Source: JBCBRD01 sp039819785 (GTDB lineage Bacteria; Pseudomonadota; Alphaproteobacteria; Rhizobiales; Hyphomicrobiaceae). From it: DNA of 64,000 bases. Position numbers and translations under genes: made by a program. The notes under the pieces are model-generated. The model ran no database searches and was not told the origin of the DNA. It saw only the letters and a program-made list of their open reading frames with translations. This document shows, one piece after another, positions 1 to 7,889 of this stretch (position 1 is its first letter; each line of letters begins with the position of its first letter). The stretch covers positions 1 through 64,000 of the forward strand of contig JBCBRH010000016.1 in NCBI GenBank assembly GCA_039819785.1. The letters are read 5' to 3'.

Positions 1-351
1 CAAGCGTTGATACTGCCGCTGCTCTCGCGAGCAAAGCGGCAGGTTACTGGATCGCGGGGCCTCAAAAAAATCACCTACGGCGCCGAGCACAAATTACGAC
101 GGACTTTTGCAACAATATCAGCCAAGAGGGGACATTTAGAAGCAAGTGACTAAGAGCTCACGAGCACCACTCAACCTCAGCCTGAGCCCCCATCCCCAGA
201 TCTGGGCTAAAAGAGCAACAGTCTTGTTATGAGCGGGCGCATATCGTGGGGGTGCAGTACATTAATGGAATAATTGGTCCTCTATTCGCTTAGTGTCATT
301 GTGAAGATTCGCGTGCCTCAGAATGCAGAGACACGGGTTAGTCAGGGACAC
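1..351. other. Intergenic region upstream of the autotransporter gene, with a hairpin
   Basis: No gene is recognised here. A reading frame is open from base 1 to a TAA at 148-150 on the plus strand, but its 49 residues match no family I know, so I do not call it a gene tail. A strong inverted repeat lies at 13-42: CTGCCGCT pairs with AGCGGCAG and an inner GCTC pairs with GAGC around TCGC. It is not followed by a T run on the plus strand, so it may be a weak terminator of a gene to the left or an operator. The promoter of the autotransporter gene should lie in 200-340, but no clear -35/-10 pair stands out. Confidence 0.5.
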
Positions 352-2436
352 ATGACCACTCTCAAACGGGCAACATCTGTTTTTAGTCAGCGCATTGCCG
401 TGGCCATACTTGTCTTGGGTCTTTGTCTTGCGTTCGCGGCGTGGTCAACGACGTCAACATTGGCCGAAGGCTTCACTATTCAAAGCGACCAGACTGTAAC
501 CGCCCAACAAAACATTGCTGTCGGAGAAACAGGAGCCGTTCAGCGGGGTGGAACTATCGACAATTCTGGAGCTGTAGGTGGCGATGACGGCATTCAAGGC
601 GGAAACAACGTTACCGTAAACAATGCTGGCATCGTGATCGGAGCGGATGACGCCATTCAAGTTGGTGGTGCTTCTGTTGTGAACAACTCTGGCAAGTTGC
701 TAGGCGACTTCGGGGTTTTTAACACCGGTAGCGGCAACGTAATTACCAACAGCGGCACGATCAGTGCAAACTTTGTTGGTATATTGGATGGTAGCAATCA
801 TACAATCACGAATAGCGGTACGATAAATACGACCGGTTTTTTTGGGTTCGGCATAGCGGTTATAGACAATAATACCGTAACCAACACCGGAGCAATCGTA
901 ACCACAGGTGATGTTTCAACCGCTATCGGTGTCTTTGATGGCAATACGATTACAAATAGCGGCACGATCTCAACAACGGGTGATGATTCCAACGCTATTG
1001 ATGGCGATGACAGTAATACAATTGTCAACAATGGGACCGTCACTACTACCGGCGACCGCAGTGATGGATTGAATGCAAATGACGGCAACACAGTTATCAA
1101 TACCGGTACCGTGACGGTCTCCGGCGCACTGTCTGATGCCGTTGACGTGGATAACAACACCACGGTGATCAACAGCGGTGTATTGCGTTCCGTTAACGAC
1201 AACGCAATTGAATTCGATGGCACCGGCAACGAGCTTGTGCTGTTGCCAGGCTCGGTCATTGTTGGAGGCCTGGAAGTAGATTTCGTAGCAAACACCTTGA
1301 CCGTGATGACAGGGACCTCTTTGGTCTACACCTTCAGTGGAGCAGTGCCAGCCACCATCAACACGTTCGGGGCACCGTTTGCGGTCAATGCTAATCAGGT
1401 TGCCGTGGTTGATACGACTGCGATGGGCCAAGCAGACGAAATGCTCGCAGATTTGACGGGGGGCATTTTTAATTCCGTTCATGCACGTTTGTCCGGTGCG
1501 TCAGGTAGTGGATCAAATGGTTCGTCTGCACTTGGACTTGGTGGAAGCTCACGTATGGCACTCGGTGCGCGCACGAACCTGTCGTCGGATGGGGCATTAC
1601 CTGACGCGGGTTCAACGGACCGGTCTTCAGGTGTCTGGGGTCAGGCCCTTGGTGGCCATCGTGATGAAGAGGCGACTTCGACCAGTGCGCAAGCTTCACA
1701 TTCTTATTTCGGCGGCATTGCCGGTCTCGATGGCTGGATTTCGCGTTCCGTTCAAATTGGGGCTTTTACCGGTGGGGCGACAGCGGACTTAAAAGTCCCG
1801 CTCAGTCAAAATATCGATGTTGAGACGTTCTTTGGTGGCGCCTACGCCAACTTCACTAATGGTAAGAGCTTCCTACGCCTGTTGTTGACTGCCGGCACAT
1901 CTGATCATGAAAGCACGCGGCGCGTTGCGAATAATACAGTAGCGAGTGGCCTGCAAACCGCGATTGCCTCGTTTGACGGGAATTTTATTTCTCCGGAAGT
2001 GGCGGTTGGCACAACCTGGAATCTGGGTAGGTTAACGATAGAGCACAGTGCTCGGTTGCGTTATGCGCATCTCTCACTTGATAGCTACACAGAGACAGGT
2101 GCTGCTGGAAACTTTACTGTTGGCGACCGTGATGTCTCGCTGTGGTTAGGCCGGGCGCAACTGGCATTTCCAGTTACAAGTGCGATAGGCACACTCTCTC
2201 CACGCGTTGGCATCGAAGTTTGGGGTGCCGATCATGATACTGTAAGCGGCGTTCTGATCGGTCAAGCCGTCGCGTTTACACCTGTTGGTGGTGATGATGA
2301 TGTGACGGGCCTTGTTGGTGTCACCGCGACCACTACGTTTGGTAGCGCGACTGCCGTTGTCGATAGTGAAATCCACCTCGGCGAAGATGGCTACACCCGC
2401 GCCGCAGCCCACGCAGGTATTCGCATCCCATTTTGA
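352..2436 (+). CDS. Autotransporter-like outer membrane protein with NTITNSGTI-type repeats
   Basis: A predicted type V secreted surface protein of 694 aa. Residues 1-38 look like a long signal peptide (basic start, then the hydrophobic stretch VAILVLGLCLAFAAW). About nine repeats of 22-24 residues follow up to about residue 290, each carrying a [TV][IV].N[ST]G core such as NTITNSGTIST; this pattern is typical of beta-helical passengers. From about residue 425 (SSGVWGQALGG) to the end is an autotransporter beta-domain, and the last residue is Phe, as usual for BamA-folded barrels. I chose ATG 352 over an upstream in-frame TTG at 274 because AGGGAC precedes it and the signal peptide then starts correctly. 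The passenger is short and has no recognisable catalytic motif, so the function is probably adhesion or surface display. The family is likely; the role is inferred. Confidence 0.85.
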   Translation: MTTLKRATSVFSQRIAVAILVLGLCLAFAAWSTTSTLAEGFTIQSDQTVTAQQNIAVGETGAVQRGGTIDNSGAVGGDDGIQGGNNVTVNNAGIVIGADDAIQVGGASVVNNSGKLLGDFGVFNTGSGNVITNSGTISANFVGILDGSNHTITNSGTINTTGFFGFGIAVIDNNTVTNTGAIVTTGDVSTAIGVFDGNTITNSGTISTTGDDSNAIDGDDSNTIVNNGTVTTTGDRSDGLNANDGNTVINTGTVTVSGALSDAVDVDNNTTVINSGVLRSVNDNAIEFDGTGNELVLLPGSVIVGGLEVDFVANTLTVMTGTSLVYTFSGAVPATINTFGAPFAVNANQVAVVDTTAMGQADEMLADLTGGIFNSVHARLSGASGSGSNGSSALGLGGSSRMALGARTNLSSDGALPDAGSTDRSSGVWGQALGGHRDEEATSTSAQASHSYFGGIAGLDGWISRSVQIGAFTGGATADLKVPLSQNIDVETFFGGAYANFTNGKSFLRLLLTAGTSDHESTRRVANNTVASGLQTAIASFDGNFISPEVAVGTTWNLGRLTIEHSARLRYAHLSLDSYTETGAAGNFTVGDRDVSLWLGRAQLAFPVTSAIGTLSPRVGIEVWGADHDTVSGVLIGQAVAFTPVGGDDDVTGLVGVTATTTFGSATAVVDSEIHLGEDGYTRAAAHAGIRIPF

Positions 2437-2882
2437 ATTTTAAGACACGGTTGTTGTCCGCAGTGGGTCAGCTGCTGCTGTACTTCGCGGGCTAAAAACT
2501 GCTGCTGCACTTCGAATCGGGGACATTGTCGGCGGGCATACCTCCGGCATCTCCGACAACCAGTTGATGTCTTTTCGGGGATATAGTGACGCGAGGAGTG
2601 CTTCGAGGATTGCACTCCGGCACGCCCATCTGACCTGGCGGCTCGGGTGCGCGCTGGTCTTACGCGCTCTGATGGCTGCCTGCCGCTTGGGGGTTTGTGA
2701 CGCCGGTCCCGTCGGAACCATCGACCGTGCGGGTCGGGTGCGGACGCTTACATCTTCCTTTTCATAAGCTCCGCCTCATCCTCCGGGTTCGGGGCTATCC
2801 AGAATCTCGCGTATTTGGCACTGCACAAACGCGCTCCGGTCGGTATGGTGTAGGCTGGATTGATTGATGGGGAGAGACGACT
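2437..2882. other. Intergenic region between the autotransporter and symporter genes
   Basis: I see no gene in these 446 bases. Short open frames occur on both strands but have no family resemblance, signal peptide or ribosome binding site. A near-repeat (GCTGCTGCTGTACTTCG and CTGCTGCTGCACTTCG) lies around 2470-2515. The Shine-Dalgarno sequence of the symporter, GGGGAGAG, lies just before 2883. No clear terminator for the autotransporter gene is visible. Confidence 0.5.
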
Positions 2883-4247
2883 GTGACAGCGGCATCCACG
2901 CATGGTGACAGCAGCGGAAAAATGTCACTGACCACGAAGGTCGTGATCGGCATGGTCGCGGGCTTTGTCGTCGGGGTCCTTTTCAACCTGATCGATCTGC
3001 CGTTTATCAACGAGCATATCGTCGGCGGGCTGTTTGCCATGATCGGCAAGATGTTCGTCAACGCATTGAAAATGCTCGTTGTTCCGCTGGTTATCTTCTC
3101 GTTGATTTGCGGGGTCACCGGTATCGGCGATATCAGGCTGCTCGGGCGCGTGGGCGGCAAGGCGTTCGGGCTCTACATGACGACGACGGCCATTGCCATT
3201 ACGGTCGCGATTGCGCTGGCGGTGATCATCGGGCCGGGGTCCGGCTTCCAGATGGACGGCGTGACGGCTGGCACGGTGGCGGCCAAGGAGGCGCCGAGTG
3301 TCTGGGACGTGTTTGCCGGGATCGTGCCGACCAACCCGATCGCAGCGTTCGCAAACGGGGAAATGCTGCAGATTATCTTCTATGTGATTTTGGTGGGCAT
3401 CGCTGTCTTGATGCTCGGGGACAAGTCGCGCGGGTTCGTCGAAGGCTGCGAATACATGAACGAACTGATGATGAAGGTCGTCGAGATCGTCATGTATTTC
3501 GCGCCCATCGGTGTGTTCTGTCTGATCGCCAAGACATTTGCCGAACAGGGCATTGAGCTGTTCATTCCAGTGCTTGCCTATGTCGTTACGCTGGTGACGG
3601 CTTTGCTGCTGCATTTGTTCGTGACGCTGATGATCCTCTTGAAAGTGTTCTCCGGGCTTGATCCATGGACATTCCTGCGGAAGATCCGTCCGGCTCAGAT
3701 TTTTGCGTTTTCGACGGCAAGCTCGAACGCCACTATCCCGATTACGTTCAGGTCGGTGACGCAGCGGATGGGGGCCGACAACTCGGTGGCCTCATTCACG
3801 GTGCCGTTCGGGGCGACGATCAATATGGATGGCACTGCGATCATGCAGGGCGTTGCGACTGTGTTTCTCGCCAACGTGTATGGGATCGAGCTTGGGCTTC
3901 TCGGCTATGCGACTGTCATCGGGATGGCGGTGCTTGCGTCTATCGGGACAGCTGGCGTGCCCGGCGTCGGGCTTGTCATGTTGACGATGGTGCTGACGCA
4001 GGTGGGGCTGCCGATCGAGGGGATCGCGCTTATTCTGGGGGTCGACCGGCTGATGGACATGATCAGGACAGCGGTGAACATCACCGGCGATGCCGTCGTG
4101 TCCGTGATCGTTGCCAAGACGGAAGACAAGTTGGATATGGCTGTGTTCAATGACCCGGGCGCCGGCGTGATCGATGATGGTCTTGAGATCGATCCCGAGG
4201 CCGAGGCGCGTCTTGCGAAGTTGGCCCGTCCGCATGATGAGGCTTAG
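2883..4247 (+). CDS. Dicarboxylate/amino acid:cation symporter (DAACS family)
   Basis: An inner membrane secondary transporter of 454 aa, of the GltP/DctA/SstT type, which takes up glutamate, aspartate or C4-dicarboxylates with protons or sodium. Family signatures are clear: the serine-rich re-entrant loop SSNATIPITF near residue 279, TINMDGTA near residue 312, and the late GIPGVG-like segment (AGVPGVGLVMLTMVL) followed by DRLMDMIRTAVNITGD, where the Asp and Asn/Asp residues bind substrate in the family. Length and hydrophobic segments fit. The start is GTG, preceded by a strong GGGGAGAG. A TAXI-type binding protein gene begins 19 bp after the stop, so the two are probably co-transcribed, which is unusual because DAACS carriers work without binding proteins. 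The exact substrate cannot be read from the sequence. Confidence 0.93.
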   Translation: MTAASTHGDSSGKMSLTTKVVIGMVAGFVVGVLFNLIDLPFINEHIVGGLFAMIGKMFVNALKMLVVPLVIFSLICGVTGIGDIRLLGRVGGKAFGLYMTTTAIAITVAIALAVIIGPGSGFQMDGVTAGTVAAKEAPSVWDVFAGIVPTNPIAAFANGEMLQIIFYVILVGIAVLMLGDKSRGFVEGCEYMNELMMKVVEIVMYFAPIGVFCLIAKTFAEQGIELFIPVLAYVVTLVTALLLHLFVTLMILLKVFSGLDPWTFLRKIRPAQIFAFSTASSNATIPITFRSVTQRMGADNSVASFTVPFGATINMDGTAIMQGVATVFLANVYGIELGLLGYATVIGMAVLASIGTAGVPGVGLVMLTMVLTQVGLPIEGIALILGVDRLMDMIRTAVNITGDAVVSVIVAKTEDKLDMAVFNDPGAGVIDDGLEIDPEAEARLAKLARPHDEA

Positions 4248-4266
4248 GGGCTTTGTGGAGTTGTCG

Positions 4267-5223
4267 ATGACGTCAGTCACCACGTCGTTCTGTTTTGGTC
4301 TTTGCCTGCTGGTGGGGTTTGTCAGCCTCGTTGGTGTTGCGCTACTGCGTGCAGAGCCCGTGACTTTGAAGATGGCCACGGCCACGAAGGGCGGCGGCTT
4401 TGAGCTTTACGGCAACGCGGCAGCTGAGCTGGTCAACCAAACCGATGCGTCGTTGAACATCGTGGCTGAGAATACCAACGGCAGCCTGGAGAACATCGGC
4501 CTGCTGGCGGATGGGACATATGATCTGGGGCTTGTTCAGGGCGTCGCCGCCTACGAGGCCTTTGCAGGGATTGGGCAGGCACCCGTCGACCTCAAGGTGA
4601 TCGCGGCCATTTATTCCAGTCCGGGGATGTTTGTCGTGAAGGCCGACAGCCCGGCTGCAACGGTTCGCGACTTGGTGGGCAGACCGGTCGCCTGGGGCAC
4701 GGCGACGTCCGGGCTCACATTGATGGCGCGTTACATCATGGATGGGCTGGGCCTGGAGCGCGATAAGAACTTCAAGCCAACGTTCCTCGACAAGGCCGGG
4801 AACGGTCCGCCGCTGGTTCTCAATGGTGAGGTGGATGCCTTCTGGGGGGCTGGCATCGGCTGGCCAGGGTTTACGCGCGTGATGTCGGCCGGCGGGCGGT
4901 TCATTGGATTTTCAGATGCCGAGGTGGCGCAGGTGACCGCCAAACATCCATTCCTGCAGGGGATGGTGGTGCCAGCTGGGTCCTATACCGGGCAACCCGA
5001 GCCGGTCCAGGCCATTGGCGTGTGGAGCTTTATTCTCGCGCGCACGGACCTGCCGGATGATGTTGGCTACAGGCTGGCCAAGGCTCTGCACGCAGCGCAA
5101 CCGAAGCTTGCCGAACGTCTCCCACAGGCGCGTGAGACGACGCCGCAGAACACGCAGCGGGCCGCTGAGGCCACGCATATTCATCCAGGCGTCCGGCGCT
5201 ATCTGCGCGAACTTGGACTGTAG
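4267..5223 (+). CDS. TAXI family TRAP-type solute-binding protein
   Basis: A predicted periplasmic ligand-binding protein of 318 aa. The N-terminus has a hydrophobic segment (residues about 6-26, FCFGLCLLVGFVSLVGVALL) that serves as signal peptide. The mature part follows the TAXI pattern: TATKGGGFELYG early, then a segment on the ligand's effect (NGSLENIGLLADGTYDLGLVQ) and VWSFILARTDLPDDVGYRLAKAL late, all typical of the group. I chose ATG 4267 because GGAG lies six bases upstream; an in-frame start at 4174 lies inside the preceding gene and would give a signal peptide far from the N-terminus. TAXI proteins normally work with a fused TRAP membrane subunit, but none is present here. The gene sits directly after the DAACS symporter, so it may serve that carrier, a TRAP permease elsewhere, or a sensor. 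Confidence 0.88.
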   Translation: MTSVTTSFCFGLCLLVGFVSLVGVALLRAEPVTLKMATATKGGGFELYGNAAAELVNQTDASLNIVAENTNGSLENIGLLADGTYDLGLVQGVAAYEAFAGIGQAPVDLKVIAAIYSSPGMFVVKADSPAATVRDLVGRPVAWGTATSGLTLMARYIMDGLGLERDKNFKPTFLDKAGNGPPLVLNGEVDAFWGAGIGWPGFTRVMSAGGRFIGFSDAEVAQVTAKHPFLQGMVVPAGSYTGQPEPVQAIGVWSFILARTDLPDDVGYRLAKALHAAQPKLAERLPQARETTPQNTQRAAEATHIHPGVRRYLRELGL

Positions 5224-5327
5224 ACCGACCGGCTGTCGGTGGTGGGTTACCTGGGCGGTGTCTCCGCAAGGTGCTGATGATGTCTCGGCGATGTCCCAAC
5301 GGCGTCCCAACGGCGTCGGTGATTGAC

Positions 5328-6314
5328 CTAGAGGTTGAACTGATAGCTTGCCGGGACCCATCGGAAGCTGTCGTTTTGGACCTCGACAAAGCCGATGGCC
5401 GGGAACGGCATGTGGTAACCGATGGCTGGAATTCTTTCGGCCGCCACTTCGGCGAGAATGCGCTTACGCGTGGCGATGGCTTTATCCTTGTCGTGGTCGA
5501 AGAGCACGTGCCATTCGGGTTTCATCAACGACATCACATAGTGATTGGTCACATCGGCCCACAGCATGAGGCGGCGTCCTTCGCTTTCGATGTGGAAGGC
5601 TAGCATGCCTGGTGAATGGCCGAAGGCGTCAACCGCGCGGATGCCGGTCACCACGTCATTACCCGGCGCGATGAAGGTTGCCTTTTCAGCCATCGGGACT
5701 GCGAGCCGCATATACAGGTCATGGTTTTTCTTGCGGCGGTCGGGAATGTTATCGCCTGTACGCCAGTAGTCGAACTCGGTCTGACCGAAGACATAGCGGG
5801 CGTTTGGAAACGCAGGTTGGCCGCCCTCGATGAGGCCGCCGATGTGGTCTGGATGGCCGTGCGTTGATACGACAATGTCGATTTGTTCGGGGGTGTAGTC
5901 GGCGTCTAGCAGCCGGTCACGCAGCAAGCCGTTGTGGGCGTTTCGGCGTCCCTCACCGTTACCTGTGTCGAACAGAATAAGCGCCTCACCCGTGTTGACG
6001 AGGGTAACGGTGTAGCCGTTTTCAAGTTGTGTTGGAGGCAGGTGATGGGATTTTGCGAAGGCTTGGACAACGTCTTCCGGCTGGTTCTGGCCGAAGATCG
6101 GATGCGGGCCTTTGCGGACGACATACCCGTCCAGGATGTTTGTGATTTCGAAATTGCCAAGTTTGAACCGGTACACGTTTGGGCGCTGCACGCCCAGCAT
6201 GGGGCTTGCGGCAAACGCTGCCTGCGACGCAGCTGACAGGCATAGCAGCGACTGGGTTGCGGCCCCAGCAACAAACGTGCGTCGACTGATTGGAAAACGG
6301 GATTTGCGCGGCAT
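5328..6314 (-). CDS. Tat-exported metallo-beta-lactamase-fold hydrolase
   Basis: A 328 aa protein of the MBL-fold superfamily, predicted periplasmic. The N-terminus has a twin-arginine signal (ISRRTFVAGA, residues 9-18) followed by a hydrophobic stretch and an Ala-rich cleavage region near residue 36. The zinc-binding motif THGHPDH is at residues 151-157, with further candidate ligands H233 (FGHSPG), D254 (WADV) and a late His near 309 (GYHMPFP). Members of this group include quorum-lactone hydrolases, and many uncharacterised hydrolases share the layout, so the substrate is unknown. The gene is transcribed alone, convergent with the TAXI gene. Tat export would fit folding with metal in the cytoplasm before export. 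The family assignment is firm; lactonase activity is only one possibility. Confidence 0.9.
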   Translation of the reverse strand: MPRKSRFPISRRTFVAGAATQSLLCLSAASQAAFAASPMLGVQRPNVYRFKLGNFEITNILDGYVVRKGPHPIFGQNQPEDVVQAFAKSHHLPPTQLENGYTVTLVNTGEALILFDTGNGEGRRNAHNGLLRDRLLDADYTPEQIDIVVSTHGHPDHIGGLIEGGQPAFPNARYVFGQTEFDYWRTGDNIPDRRKKNHDLYMRLAVPMAEKATFIAPGNDVVTGIRAVDAFGHSPGMLAFHIESEGRRLMLWADVTNHYVMSLMKPEWHVLFDHDKDKAIATRKRILAEVAAERIPAIGYHMPFPAIGFVEVQNDSFRWVPASYQFNL

Positions 6315-6545
6315 CGGTCATCCTCTCATCGCTGCGGAGTGCAGCGGTTTCATTCTGCCCGTCCGACAGATAGAGGCGTGGTCGGGAACGTCAAAGCAAA
6401 TTGACGTTTGCACGTGTCCAGTCTTGTCGCGGGCCCATCACGTGACCGGGATGATATGATAGTTTGGTTGCATGCTTGATCCTGCGGAGGCGTAAAAATG
6501 GCCTCAGTTAGGCTGGTGCAAAGGACGGCTTTTGCGCCACATCGA

Positions 6546-7889
6546 TTAGCGTTCGCGGAGGGCTTCGTCGCGCATTCGGGTGAGCGGCTTGGTCAGATAG
6601 GCAAGCACTGTTTTCTGGCCGGTCAGCACATCGACCTGCGCGACCATGCCTGGGATGACAGGCAAGTCCTTGCCGCCGTGCTCCAGTTGGACGCCATCGG
6701 TTCTGATTTTGATGAGGTAGTAGGTCTCGCCCTTATCGTTTGTGACGGAGTCCGCGCCTATGTTTTCCACCTTGCCATTGAGGCCGCCATACAAAGCGAA
6801 ATCGTAGGCCGTCAGCTTTACGCGTGCGGGCTGGCCGGGCCGGAGAAAGGCGATGTCTTGTGGACGTATGCGTGTTTCGATCAGCAGCGTGTCATTCAAG
6901 GGCACGATCTCGATCAGGTCGATGCCGGGCTGTACGACCTGCCCGATCGTTGTCACGTGCACGGTCTTCACGATCCCGTCGGCGGGCGCGCGGACAATTG
7001 TTCTGGCCAGTTTATCAGCGCTGCGTTTGTTGACCTCCTGGAGGGCTGCGAGCTCGACGCGCGCCTCGCTGAGTTTTTCCAACGCTTCGGCCCTGTAGGC
7101 GGACACTTTTTCAGCCCGGCGTTGCCTGGCTTCATCGGCCTGCAGTTTGACGCGCGGGATCGCGAGTTGTGCGGCCCTAAGTTGCCCGAAGGTGTCGTTG
7201 ACCTTTGCGTCGGCGGCCAGCAATTCCGATCGTGAAACGGAGCGCGATTTTGCCAGAGGTGCCAGAATCGCCTGTTGTGATTTGGCGATCTCCAAGGATG
7301 TCTGCAAAATCTCGACCTTGCCGTTCAGCTCGATCAGTTCTTGCTGACGTTGTTGAAACTGCGACTGCAATGTTGCCAGCGCAGCTTCGAGTTCACGTTT
7401 GCGCGCTGTGTAGGTTTCGCGCTGACGGGCCACGAGGGCCGGAGCCGTCTTTGTCAGATCAGCTGGGAAGGTCAGCGGCTTATCGGCCAATTCCGCTTCG
7501 AGACGGGCGGTTAGGGCAATGAGGCCGAGGACACGTTCCTGGGTTTCGCCGAAGGATGCGTCAGCCTGGGTCGGGTCGATCCGGAGGATAATGTCGCCGG
7601 CGCGGATGCGGTCTCCTTCGCGCACGCCAATCTCGCGCACGATCCCGCCTTCCAGGTTTTGCACGAGTTGGATTTTGCTGGCGGGGATCACGCGTCCCTC
7701 GCCACGGGTTGCCTCTTCGATTTTGGCAAATGCCGCCCAGGTGATGAATGCTGCAACAACACCGACGAGGCTGATCATCAGGATGCTGGGACCTTTGGGG
7801 TGCGGACGGAGCAAATCCGCGCTCACGGCGGTTGGCACACCGGAGGGTCTTTGCGCTGTGGGCTTCGGTGGGGGTTCGCGCGTGATCAT
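6546..7889 (-). CDS. Type I secretion periplasmic adaptor, HlyD/LapC family
   Basis: Membrane fusion protein of 447 aa that links the inner membrane ABC exporter to the TolC-like channel. A Pro-rich cytoplasmic start (residues 1-33) leads to one membrane helix (about 36-53, ILMISLVGVVAAFITWAAF). A lipoyl-like half motif follows (VQNLEGGIVREIGVREGD), then a long coiled coil (about residues 130-290, rich in Gln, Glu, Ala and Leu), the second lipoyl half (IVRAPADGIVKTVHV) and a beta-barrel ending in GMVAQVDVLTGQKTVLAYLTKPL, the classic HlyD C-terminus. Its start codon overlaps the stop of the exporter gene by four bases, which implies translational coupling. The adhesin, channel and exporter genes upstream on the same strand make the giant adhesin its obvious cargo. 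Confidence 0.95.
   Translation of the reverse strand: MITREPPPKPTAQRPSGVPTAVSADLLRPHPKGPSILMISLVGVVAAFITWAAFAKIEEATRGEGRVIPASKIQLVQNLEGGIVREIGVREGDRIRAGDIILRIDPTQADASFGETQERVLGLIALTARLEAELADKPLTFPADLTKTAPALVARQRETYTARKRELEAALATLQSQFQQRQQELIELNGKVEILQTSLEIAKSQQAILAPLAKSRSVSRSELLAADAKVNDTFGQLRAAQLAIPRVKLQADEARQRRAEKVSAYRAEALEKLSEARVELAALQEVNKRSADKLARTIVRAPADGIVKTVHVTTIGQVVQPGIDLIEIVPLNDTLLIETRIRPQDIAFLRPGQPARVKLTAYDFALYGGLNGKVENIGADSVTNDKGETYYLIKIRTDGVQLEHGGKDLPVIPGMVAQVDVLTGQKTVLAYLTKPLTRMRDEALRER

Noticed and set aside
1..150. Open frame from the window edge to TAA 148-150, possible gene tail
   Set aside because: Forty-nine residues with no recognisable family and a strong hairpin inside the frame; not enough to call a gene.
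798..1295. Minus-strand open frame of 165 codons opposite the autotransporter passenger
   Set aside because: It mirrors the Asn/Thr/Gly-rich repeats of the plus-strand gene, has no ribosome binding site and no family features.
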